In this document: piece after piece, positions 1 through 6,239 of the stretch
Numbering within the stretch: the stretch's first letter is position 1
Layout: each line of letters opens with the position of its first letter
Source: an uncultured Mycoplasma sp.
GTDB lineage: Bacteria; Bacillota_I; Bacilli_A; RF39; UBA660
DNA: 8,392 nucleotides
NCBI GenBank assembly: GCA_905209745.1
Contig: CAJLUG010000034.1
Location: 1-8,392, forward strand
Direction: 5' to 3'
Program-made: the position numbers and the translations under genes
The notes under the pieces: model-generated
The model's database searches: none
Told to the model about the DNA's origin: nothing
Seen by the model: only the letters and a program-made list of their open reading frames with translations

Positions 1-1949
1 AATTGAAAGAAGAACTTATTGGTCAAGTAGGAATTTATCCAACAAATGAAAGTACAGAAGTTATTTCTAAGATAGAAGAACAAGAAGAAGACGTAACGAC
101 AACAAATACACCAATTCTTGCAGATAACTATAAAGTTATTTATGATGGCAACGCACCGGAAGGATGTATTGTTAGTAATGTACCAGGAAGTAATCAATAT
201 TCTGTTTATAATATTGTAGAAATATCTAATCAAGTACCAACTTGTGAAGGATATCAATTTAAAGGTTGGAAAATTGCGACAAAAGATGTAGAAAAAATCA
301 ATAATAATTATTTTACGATGCCAGAAAGTGATGTAGAAATAAAAGCGGAATGGAGTAAGATATCGACAACCAAAACCATGGACGGAGAAATTTATGTGGC
401 ACCAACGTTATATAACTTCATGAAACAAGAAGCAGTGATGGATAACACTTCTAGTGAATTTGTCTCATCTAGTATCGGAATTAATTTTGGTAGTAGACTA
501 GATAATAATACCAATGGAAAAGGAGTATATATCAGAGCAGGAACAGAAGATAATGAATATCCAATACTATACTTTAGAGGAGATGTAGATAATAATCATG
601 TGAAGTTTGGAGGCTTTTGTTGGCTAATAGTAAGAACAACAGAAACTGGAGGAGTTAAACTAATCTATGATGGGGTCCCTGATTCTAATGGCTATTGTAA
701 TAATACAGGAGAAGATTCACAGATTGGAACAAGCCAATTTAATCAGAATAATACTTCCCCTGCAGATGTAGGATATATGGTTGGAACAAGATATGAATAT
801 GATTATGAAGATGTAGAATGGTTTGATTTAGTACGAAAGAGTGAAATTTATACCTCAATGTCCAATACTAATTACTACTATGCAGATTCTGTTACCTATA
901 GTAATGGTACTTATACTTTAGTAAATCCAGTTCAGTATAGTTGGAGTGATAACTATAATAATCTAGAAGGAAAGTATACCTGTAGATCGGATAGTGCAAC
1001 AAGCTGTAGCGAAGTGTACTATGTAAATGATGCTTCTAGTAGTTATATGTATAGAGTAAATATGACAAATGGAGAGACTTATGATAGTTTGTATCAAGAA
1101 GCATCAGAACCTACTTGGATTTATGGAAATGATGTTACCTGGAATGGAAGTAGTTATACTTTAGTAGATACTGTAGAAAGTAAGCCGATTAATTGGAGTA
1201 GTGATAGAACAAGTATTGTAGGAAATGGTCACAGGTATACTTGTATGTCAAATAGTAATACCTGTAGTACAGTATATTATGTCCACTATACAGGAAGTTT
1301 TTCTCAAATTTATTACATGACTTTAAATAATGGAGTAAATATTAGTGGTGCCCTAAATGAAATGTTTCCAGAAGACAGTAACTTAAGAAATCAAACAGAT
1401 TCAACGATTAAGGCAACTATTGATAATTGGTATAGTAATAATATGACGGAATATACCAAGTATTTAGAAGATACTATATGGTGTAATGATAGAAGTATCT
1501 ATCAGTTAAACAGTTGGGATAAAGATTATTCAAGAACAGGAAATTTATCTTTTGGACCATATGGAAAGAATGCAACAAGCCCTTATGTATCCGATTTAAG
1601 TTGTCCAAGTCAAGCGGATTCCTTCACGGTAAGTAGTGAAAATGGAAATGGAAAATTAACTTATCCGGTTGCTTTATTAACAGCAGATGAAGCAACACTA
1701 GGAGGATTAGGATATAGTGGACATAGTTCCAGTAGTTACTTAAATACAGGGCAGAATTGGTGGTCGCTTTCGCCTTTCGACTTCAGCACCTACGGCGCTG
1801 ACGAGTTCATCGTGTATAGTGGTGGTTTTTCCAACAACATCGTGTGGAACACGTACGGCGTCCGTCCTGCAATAGTACTTGCTAATGATTTGATAGTAGA
1901 AAGAGGAACAGGCACTAGTGAGGCTCCATATGAGTTAGTCTTAGAATAA
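1..1949 (+). CDS. Large surface protein, 5'-partial, with InlB B-repeat and C-terminal DUF6273/C-type-lectin-like variable module
   Basis: The frame is open to the left edge. A TTG at 3 could be read as a start, but no ribosome binding site is visible and no signal peptide follows, so the true start is probably upstream. Residues below are counted from the codon at 3. Residues 43-117 match an InlB/Listeria-Bacteroides B-repeat (YDGN near 47, GYQFKGW at 83-89, MPESDVEIKAEW ending at 117). Residues 173-275 begin the DUF6273-like module (FCWLIVRTT at 205). Two Cys-paired tandem repeats of about 70 residues follow at 295-359 and 376-446. The module resumes at 460-560 and ends with WWSLSP (586-591), GVRPAIVL (619-626) and GTGTSEAPYELV. 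These modules resemble the CLec-type folds that DGRs diversify. There is no C-terminal LPXTG or TM segment, so anchoring must be N-terminal or non-covalent. Ten Cys residues, several closely paired, suggest disulfides outside the cell. Residues 586-623 have a completely different codon style (see the separate entry). Extracellular ligand binding is inferred; the ligand is unknown. Confidence 0.85.
   Translation, partial: LKEELIGQVGIYPTNESTEVISKIEEQEEDVTTTNTPILADNYKVIYDGNAPEGCIVSNVPGSNQYSVYNIVEISNQVPTCEGYQFKGWKIATKDVEKINNNYFTMPESDVEIKAEWSKISTTKTMDGEIYVAPTLYNFMKQEAVMDNTSSEFVSSSIGINFGSRLDNNTNGKGVYIRAGTEDNEYPILYFRGDVDNNHVKFGGFCWLIVRTTETGGVKLIYDGVPDSNGYCNNTGEDSQIGTSQFNQNNTSPADVGYMVGTRYEYDYEDVEWFDLVRKSEIYTSMSNTNYYYADSVTYSNGTYTLVNPVQYSWSDNYNNLEGKYTCRSDSATSCSEVYYVNDASSSYMYRVNMTNGETYDSLYQEASEPTWIYGNDVTWNGSSYTLVDTVESKPINWSSDRTSIVGNGHRYTCMSNSNTCSTVYYVHYTGSFSQIYYMTLNNGVNISGALNEMFPEDSNLRNQTDSTIKATIDNWYSNNMTEYTKYLEDTIWCNDRSIYQLNSWDKDYSRTGNLSFGPYGKNATSPYVSDLSCPSQADSFTVSSENGNGKLTYPVALLTADEATLGGLGYSGHSSSSYLNTGQNWWSLSPFDFSTYGADEFIVYSGGFSNNIVWNTYGVRPAIVLANDLIVERGTGTSEAPYELVLE
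885..1079 (+). repeat. Tandem Cys-paired protein repeat, copy 1
   Basis: Residues 295-359 of the first gene. The pattern is VTYSNGTYTLV, a short spacer, W, then YTC, seven residues to a second Cys (C327 and C335), then a VYYV strand and a closing NGET. Copy 2 repeats each of these landmarks. The two copies appear inserted within the DUF6273-like module. The paired Cys are probably a disulfide in an exported beta-rich subdomain. I do not know a family name for it. Confidence 0.6.
1128..1340 (+). repeat. Tandem Cys-paired protein repeat, copy 2
   Basis: Residues 376-446 of the first gene. VTWNGSSYTLV, W, RYTC, six residues to a second Cys (C414 and C421), VYYV and closing NNGVN align one-to-one with copy 1. 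At DNA level only short stretches such as GTTACCT and TTATACTTTAGTA remain identical, so the duplication is old and diverged. Confidence 0.6.
1757..1870 (+). other. Putative DGR variable region (VR)
   Basis: Seen: residues 586-622 (37 codons) have about 54% GC and 18 codons ending in C. The 26 codons before have 2 ending in C and the 25 after have 2. The C-ending codons are TTC, GAC, AGC, ACC, TAC, GGC, ATC, TCC, AAC and GTC, all reachable from AAC by changing one or both adenines. The block opens at WWSLSP and closes at YGVRPA, just before the conserved C-terminal tail. Known: DGRs copy a template repeat into a variable region near the 3' end of a target gene with mutations at template adenines. 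AAC-rich templates and C-type-lectin-fold targets are typical. Inferred: this is such a variable region, served by a DGR elsewhere. Boundaries are approximate. An alternative is a non-mutagenic gene-conversion tract from a GC-richer donor. Confidence 0.7.
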
Positions 1950-1958
1950 ATATATTGT

Positions 1959-2000
1959 AAAGAAGATTTTGTTATTGGAAAAAATCTTCTTTTTTTCTTT
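1959..2000 (+). terminator. Rho-independent terminator of the first gene
   Basis: A perfect 12-bp inverted repeat (AAAGAAGATTTT at 1959-1970 and AAAATCTTCTTT at 1981-1992) with a 10-nt loop runs into a T-rich tract to 2000. It begins 10 nt after the TAA stop. The stem is AT-rich but long. It separates the first gene from the downstream operon. On the other strand the T-run is poor, so it should act mainly on rightward transcription. Confidence 0.8.
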
Positions 2001-2007
2001 GAAAGTA

Positions 2008-2016
2008 TGGTATACT
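2008..2016 (+). promoter_or_regulatory. Extended -10 promoter for the sortase operon
   Basis: TG-G-TATACT is an extended -10 element (TG at 2008-2009, hexamer 2011-2016). The start site would be near 2023, about 20 nt before the ATG at 2045. A 17-bp spacer places the -35 in the terminator T-tract, where no good TTGACA match exists. The extended -10 may compensate. No operator or riboswitch is apparent. Confidence 0.5.
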
Positions 2017-2044
2017 TTATAGTGTAAGAATAGAGGGTGTTATT

Positions 2045-3601
2045 ATGATTATTAGAAAACCATATGCCTTTTTGATTAAAAACTTTAGAAAGATACATAT
2101 CTTTTTACTTGTTTTATGTGGATTTATCTATTATAAGACTATGCAAAGTCGCTCGTTTGTAGATGAGGTTTTACAACTTGGTAGTTATGATGCTTATAGT
2201 GAACCTATTACCAATTATACGAGTTATTTTGCTATTTTTTTATTGATTGTTATGATTGGTCTTTTTCTTACCTTAGTAATTGTCTTACGACATAAGAAGA
2301 AGCCATGGAAACTTTATGTTATTCCAGTTGTTTCTTATTTCTTTTTGTTCGTTGTATTTATCATGGCAATTTCTTTTTTCAATTCTTATGATTCTGATGC
2401 TGGTACTACGGGAATTCGTGCTGTACATGATTTGTTGTTTATGGGGTCTATTCCTCAGTATGTTGTTATTATTATTTTGTTGATTCGTATTTTTGGAATT
2501 GATTTAAATAAATTTGATTTTAAGTCAGATCAAGAGTATTTAGAATTATCTAGTGAAGATAGAGAAGAAGTTGAAATTAGTGTTAATATCGATAAGGAAA
2601 GTTTTAAGAGAGGGTATCGACGCTTTTTTAGAAATGTAGGGTATGTATACCAAGAACATAAACTAATCGTTCGTAGTATTGTCGTTATTTTGGTAGCTTT
2701 ACTTGTTGGTTATACTTATCATTATTTCTTTATTGAACATAAGAGTTATCAACAGGGAGATATCGTTAATAGTAGTGGATATTCTATTACGATTCATCAT
2801 AGTTATTTTACTAATAAAGATTATCGTGGAAATATTATTTCTAAAGATAGTAGTTTTGTTGTTTTAGATTTAACGATTCAAAATAATGTTAATATGAGGA
2901 CTCTTAATTTTAATCGTTTTCATATTATGAATGGTACTGATAATTATTCACAGACTTATCGTACTTATGCAGATTCTTTCCAGGATTTAGGTACTTCTTA
3001 TGATAAGTTAGAGTTAAAAAATGGAGAAAGTAAGAGACTTATTTTGATTTATAAAGTTAAGAAGGATTCTGATCCGGAGGACTTTGTACTTTATTATCAA
3101 GAGTTAGATGATAATAATCCATATTTAAGAAAGATTAAATTACATGTTGAAGATTTAAGAAATATTGAAGATGCTGGTGGGGTTTCTGTTGGAAAAATAT
3201 TAGAGTTTGATATTGGAGATAAGACTCAGTCATTTTCTATTGATGAGTATCAACTTATTGATACTGTTATTTACCGATCTCGTAGTTGTACATCCCGTGA
3301 TAATTGTGGTACAACATCTACAGAAAAGACTGCCAAAGAAGGAAATACGATGTTAGAAATTTTCTATGTTTCTGATGATTTTCAGGGTAAAGATTTCGTT
3401 GACTTTTCTTCTAGATATGGTACAATTAATTATATAGATAATAAAGGTAATTCTAGGGACGTTCCTATTACAGATGCAATCGATAGAAACTACTATGGTA
3501 ATTATATGTATGTAGAGGTTCCTGATGATATAGGGGAAGCTAGTGAAATTCGGTTAATATACACTGTGAGAAATAAGAAATATACGTATAGGTTAAAATA
3601 A
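2045..3601 (+). CDS. Five-TM membrane protein with DUF4352-like extracellular region
   Basis: ATG at 2045 is preceded by AGAGGG (2032-2037) with a 7-nt spacer, which supports this start. The protein has 518 residues. Hydrophobic segments lie at about 18-33, 60-81, 90-112, 133-153 and 207-230. Positive residues (RHKKKPWK after TM2, basic N-terminus) place the N-terminus inside and residues 231-518 outside. An acidic cytosolic loop spans about 154-206. The exterior contains a DUF4352-like immunoglobulin-type beta domain at about 245-352 (SSFVVLDLTIQNN at 269-281, then LKNGESKRLILIYKV at 324-338). A second beta-rich region at 385-518 carries a possible disulfide pair, C415 and C421. It is the first gene of the operon, and the next gene's ribosome binding site abuts its stop. 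A role as a membrane partner of the surface proteins encoded downstream is inferred from position only. No catalytic motif is seen and I recognise no named orthologue. Confidence 0.85.
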   Translation: MIIRKPYAFLIKNFRKIHIFLLVLCGFIYYKTMQSRSFVDEVLQLGSYDAYSEPITNYTSYFAIFLLIVMIGLFLTLVIVLRHKKKPWKLYVIPVVSYFFLFVVFIMAISFFNSYDSDAGTTGIRAVHDLLFMGSIPQYVVIIILLIRIFGIDLNKFDFKSDQEYLELSSEDREEVEISVNIDKESFKRGYRRFFRNVGYVYQEHKLIVRSIVVILVALLVGYTYHYFFIEHKSYQQGDIVNSSGYSITIHHSYFTNKDYRGNIISKDSSFVVLDLTIQNNVNMRTLNFNRFHIMNGTDNYSQTYRTYADSFQDLGTSYDKLELKNGESKRLILIYKVKKDSDPEDFVLYYQELDDNNPYLRKIKLHVEDLRNIEDAGGVSVGKILEFDIGDKTQSFSIDEYQLIDTVIYRSRSCTSRDNCGTTSTEKTAKEGNTMLEIFYVSDDFQGKDFVDFSSRYGTINYIDNKGNSRDVPITDAIDRNYYGNYMYVEVPDDIGEASEIRLIYTVRNKKYTYRLK

Positions 3602-3611
3602 GGAGATTTGT

Positions 3612-5420
3612 ATGGATAAGGAAAAGTGGATTAAATATCTTAAGATTGCTAGTGTTCTCGTTATTGTAGTATTATTCTTATGGTTTTTAGTAATTCATCC
3701 TTTACTTACTTTTAAAGGGTATGAAAACCAGATGGAAGATGCTGCGAAGAGATATTTTGAATTAAATGAAAGTATGTTACCTACAGGAAATCGTGTAAGA
3801 ACGGTTCCTTTACAAGAATTATATGATCAAGCATATTTAGAAGAAGATTTTTATGTACCACTTAGTAATAACGCTTGTTCTATTTCAGATAGTTGGGTAA
3901 AAGTTAAAAGAGAAGATGATGATTATAAATATTATGTTTATTTAAAATGCGGAATTCTTTCTTCTTTGGTAGATCATAGTGGACCTGAAGTTACACTTAA
4001 GGGTGATGATACTATTACTGTTAATAGAGGAGAAAAGTATGAAGAATTAGGAGTAGAAAGTGTTGTTGATAACTCTGATGGTAAATTAGATGTTAAAGAT
4101 GTAGAAATTGATTCTAGTGAAGTTGATACTTCTGTTAATGGTACTTATCAAGTTACTTATACTATTAGTGATAGTTTGAATAATGAAACTAAAAAAGTTA
4201 GAACAGTAAAAGTTGTTTCTAGACTTAATAAAGTTGTGAGTGAGGCAACAGGAGATAGTGGACGTTATGTAGGATATAATCCTAATAACTATATTTATTT
4301 TTCTAATATGTTATTTAGAATTATAGATGTTGATGGAGATAATGTTAGAATTACTTCTGCTCAAGATATCAGTAGTGTTGATCATGGAGCTATTGATGAA
4401 TGGTTAGATTATTTCTATGATAACTTAACTAAGGAATCTAAGAAATATGTAGTTAAAAATAAATATTGTAATATGACATTAGATGATAGTAATGTTTTAA
4501 GTACTACAGAGTGTAATTCTTATACAAAAGATGTTAATCTTTCTATTATTTCATTTACAGATATTGTTAATAGTTTTGATTCTTTGAAAGATTCTTATTT
4601 ATATTCAGGAAGTATTGATTGGACAAACAATAGTAAGAATGATGATGAAGCTTATGCGATGACTCAGTTATTCTATACTACTGGTACTACTTATAAGTCT
4701 TTTGATAAACGTTATAACTTTGGAGTTCGTCCTGTTCTTACGATTAAGGGAGATACTTTAGTAGTAGATGGAGATGGTAGTTATGAAAATCCATATTCTA
4801 TTGGAGATGTAGAAAAAGCTAGAGTAGAAGATAAAGTTAATACAAGATATACTGGTGAGTATGTATCTGTTAATGGTGATATCTATCGTATTATTTCCGT
4901 AGATAAAGATGATACAACAAAAGTTATTTCTACAAATGTATTACATGCAGATAATGGAGATGTGGTACTTACTGGATATGATACGGAAGAAGCTAGTAAA
5001 CTTTATAATCCAAAACAACGTGGTAATATTGGTTATTTCATTAATAATCAAGCTAGTCAATACATCGATAATGAATACTTTGTTAATAAAGAAATAGAAG
5101 TTCCTATTTATAAAAATAGAATTCGTTATGGAAAAGAAGTAGATAGTGAAACTTATAAAGTACGTTTTGCGGCACCTGATATCTATGAGATGTTCTCAGG
5201 AGAAGATGCTTATGGAGGACCTGGAGGATCTTATTGGTATATTAATTCTTCTAGAACAGCGAATGTAAAAGCAGCAATGTCTAATATTAATGTGGTTGTT
5301 TATGGAGAAATTTATGATACTGATCAATATGGTGTTAGAGTTGTTGGATACTTAGATGAAGATTGTACTATCGTACGTGGAAGTGGAACTTATCAAGATC
5401 CTTATGTTGTTACAAAGTAG
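3612..5420 (+). CDS. Membrane-anchored DUF5011 and double DUF6273-like surface protein
   Basis: ATG at 3612 follows AGGAG (3601-3605), whose first base is the last base of the previous stop codon, so translation is probably coupled. The protein has 602 residues. One N-terminal membrane segment at about 9-31 with a basic start leaves the rest outside. Residues 36-115 look like the globular part of a pilin-like protein (MEDAAKRYFELNES, then a Cys pair C89 and C113), but no prepilin cleavage motif is present. Residues 124-202 are a DUF5011-type Ig domain (DGKLDVKDVEI, then NGTYQVTYTISD). Residues 217-397 and 411-600 are two diverged DUF6273-like modules, each ending in a GVR...GxGxYxxPY tail as in the first gene. 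Neither shows the GC-rich, C-ending codons of that gene's variable region. Probable role: non-variable binding or scaffold protein working with the sortase. Domain names are from recalled sequence patterns; function is unknown. Confidence 0.85.
   Translation: MDKEKWIKYLKIASVLVIVVLFLWFLVIHPLLTFKGYENQMEDAAKRYFELNESMLPTGNRVRTVPLQELYDQAYLEEDFYVPLSNNACSISDSWVKVKREDDDYKYYVYLKCGILSSLVDHSGPEVTLKGDDTITVNRGEKYEELGVESVVDNSDGKLDVKDVEIDSSEVDTSVNGTYQVTYTISDSLNNETKKVRTVKVVSRLNKVVSEATGDSGRYVGYNPNNYIYFSNMLFRIIDVDGDNVRITSAQDISSVDHGAIDEWLDYFYDNLTKESKKYVVKNKYCNMTLDDSNVLSTTECNSYTKDVNLSIISFTDIVNSFDSLKDSYLYSGSIDWTNNSKNDDEAYAMTQLFYTTGTTYKSFDKRYNFGVRPVLTIKGDTLVVDGDGSYENPYSIGDVEKARVEDKVNTRYTGEYVSVNGDIYRIISVDKDDTTKVISTNVLHADNGDVVLTGYDTEEASKLYNPKQRGNIGYFINNQASQYIDNEYFVNKEIEVPIYKNRIRYGKEVDSETYKVRFAAPDIYEMFSGEDAYGGPGGSYWYINSSRTANVKAAMSNINVVVYGEIYDTDQYGVRVVGYLDEDCTIVRGSGTYQDPYVVTK
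4260..4802 (+). repeat. DUF6273-like module A
   Basis: Residues 217-397 of the gene at 3612. Landmarks are YIYFSNMLFRIIDVDGDNVRI, an IDEWLDYFYDNL helix, a YCN Cys (C286) paired perhaps with C301, then FGVRPVL and GDGSYENPYSI. The first gene shows the same order (FCWLIVR, TIDNWYSNNM, IWCND, GVRPAIVL, GTGTSEAPYEL), so the two are homologous. Codons here are uniformly AT-rich. Confidence 0.6.
4842..5411 (+). repeat. DUF6273-like module B
   Basis: Residues 411-600 of the gene at 3612. GDIYRIISVDKDD corresponds to the module A opening. AAPDIYEMFSG, SYWYINSS and YGVRVVGYL correspond to the pre-variable and variable parts of the first gene, and GSGTYQDPYVV is the tail. The proline of GVRP is replaced by Val. 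Codons are AT-rich, with no sign of recent retrohoming. Confidence 0.6.
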
Positions 5421-5435
5421 GAAAGGTTGAGATGT

Positions 5436-6239
5436 ATGCGAAAGAAGTTGTTATTACATAAAAAGAAAACAATGATTTTAGTGATAGGCATCCTATCTTT
5501 TTTCGCTTTGTTGGCGGCGATAGGATTTGTCTTTATGCACGATTATTATCCTGTAGAATCTAGAGTCTCTAATATAGATGAGTATAGTAAAGAGGATCCT
5601 GATGAGTATACTACTGTTGGATGGATTAGGGTACAGGGTACAAATATTGATTATCCAGTTATTTATGCACCTAGATATGATTTGGGATATAAAACAGATA
5701 ATTTTGCTTGGAATGAAGTAAATAGTGATCACTTATTAAATAAGGTTAGTATTAATGGTCATAATATTATGAATTTGTCTAGTAATCCTTTGGTTGCAGA
5801 TAAAAATCATACTAGATTTGAACAATTAATGAGTTTTGTTTATTTGGATTTTGTAGAAGAAAATAAATATATTCAGTATACTTTTGATGGTGTTGATTAT
5901 ATTTATAAAATCTTTTCTGTATCTTTTCCAGAGTATGGAGAGACAGATACATTCTTAGATCATGATTTATCTAGTAGCGAGATGAAGGATTATATAGAGC
6001 AATCCCTTGAAGATAGTATCTTTGAGTTTAATATAGATGTAGATGAAAATGACAAAATCATCTCTTTAGTTACTTGTACTAGAATGTTCCAACTAGCTGG
6101 TGAGTACCGAGAATTTAGAGTGGATGCTAGGTTAGTTCGTGAAAATGAGTTAAAGACGAATTATGGAGTAAAGAAGACAGATAAGTATAAAGAGTTAGAT
6201 AGTGTCATGAAAGGCGGGGAATATAATGAAGAAGCATAA
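5436..6239 (+). CDS. Class B-like sortase (membrane transpeptidase)
   Basis: ATG at 5436 has AAAGG (5422-5426) 9 nt upstream. A TTG at 5427 would sit directly against that site, so ATG is preferred, giving 267 residues. A basic start and a TM at about 12-34 anchor it with the catalytic domain outside. Class B hallmarks are VGWIRVQGTNIDYPV (61-75), the catalytic His in INGHN (His109), LVTCTR with catalytic Cys214, and a C-terminal strand EYREFRVDARLV supplying the Arg (Arg225 or Arg228). Sortases cleave a sorting signal in an exported protein and attach it to peptidoglycan or another protein. Oddities: NGHN where YGHN is usual, and no canonical TLSTC. A perfect hairpin with a T-run lies at its 5' end. 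The following gene overlaps its stop by 14 nt and encodes an exported protein, the most likely substrate. Class B assignment is firm; substrate specificity is not deducible. Confidence 0.9.
   Translation: MRKKLLLHKKKTMILVIGILSFFALLAAIGFVFMHDYYPVESRVSNIDEYSKEDPDEYTTVGWIRVQGTNIDYPVIYAPRYDLGYKTDNFAWNEVNSDHLLNKVSINGHNIMNLSSNPLVADKNHTRFEQLMSFVYLDFVEENKYIQYTFDGVDYIYKIFSVSFPEYGETDTFLDHDLSSSEMKDYIEQSLEDSIFEFNIDVDENDKIISLVTCTRMFQLAGEYREFRVDARLVRENELKTNYGVKKTDKYKELDSVMKGGEYNEEA
5483..5503 (+). terminator. Terminator-like hairpin inside the sortase coding region
   Basis: GATAGG (5483-5488), loop CAT, CCTATC (5492-5497), then six T residues (5498-5503), starting 47 nt after the sortase ATG. The perfect 6-bp stem followed by a T-run has the form of a weak intrinsic terminator. 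A second GATAGGAT at 5519-5526 could pair with ATCCTATC at 5490-5497. The region encodes the TM segment, so repetitive Ile-Gly and Phe codons may explain it by chance. Confidence 0.3.

Noticed and set aside
3..5. TTG as the true start of the first gene
   Set aside because: Only two bases precede it, no ribosome binding site can be seen, and the protein would lack any export signal although its domains are extracellular; truncation by the window edge is more likely.
1757..1870. GC-rich block read as a recently acquired mobile insertion
   Set aside because: It keeps the frame and supplies the expected conserved WWSLSP and GVRP residues of the module, with no terminal repeats or target duplication.
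2018..2023. TATAGT as an alternative -10 with TTGAAA (1999-2004) as -35
   Set aside because: The spacer would be only 13 bp; the extended -10 TGGTATACT just upstream fits better.
1790..2098. Minus-strand open frame of about 100 codons across the end of the first gene
   Set aside because: It is antisense to the GC-rich block and crosses the terminator and promoter. Its length results from the unusual composition there, and it has no convincing ribosome binding site or domain.
2280..2483. Small hydrophobic + strand frame overlapping the first gene of the operon
   Set aside because: It is a shifted reading of the T-rich TM-coding region; hydrophobicity follows from T-rich codons.
5427..5429. 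TTG as start of the sortase
   Set aside because: It directly abuts the AAAGG ribosome binding site with no spacer, while ATG at 5436 has a 9-nt spacer and begins a normal basic N-terminus.
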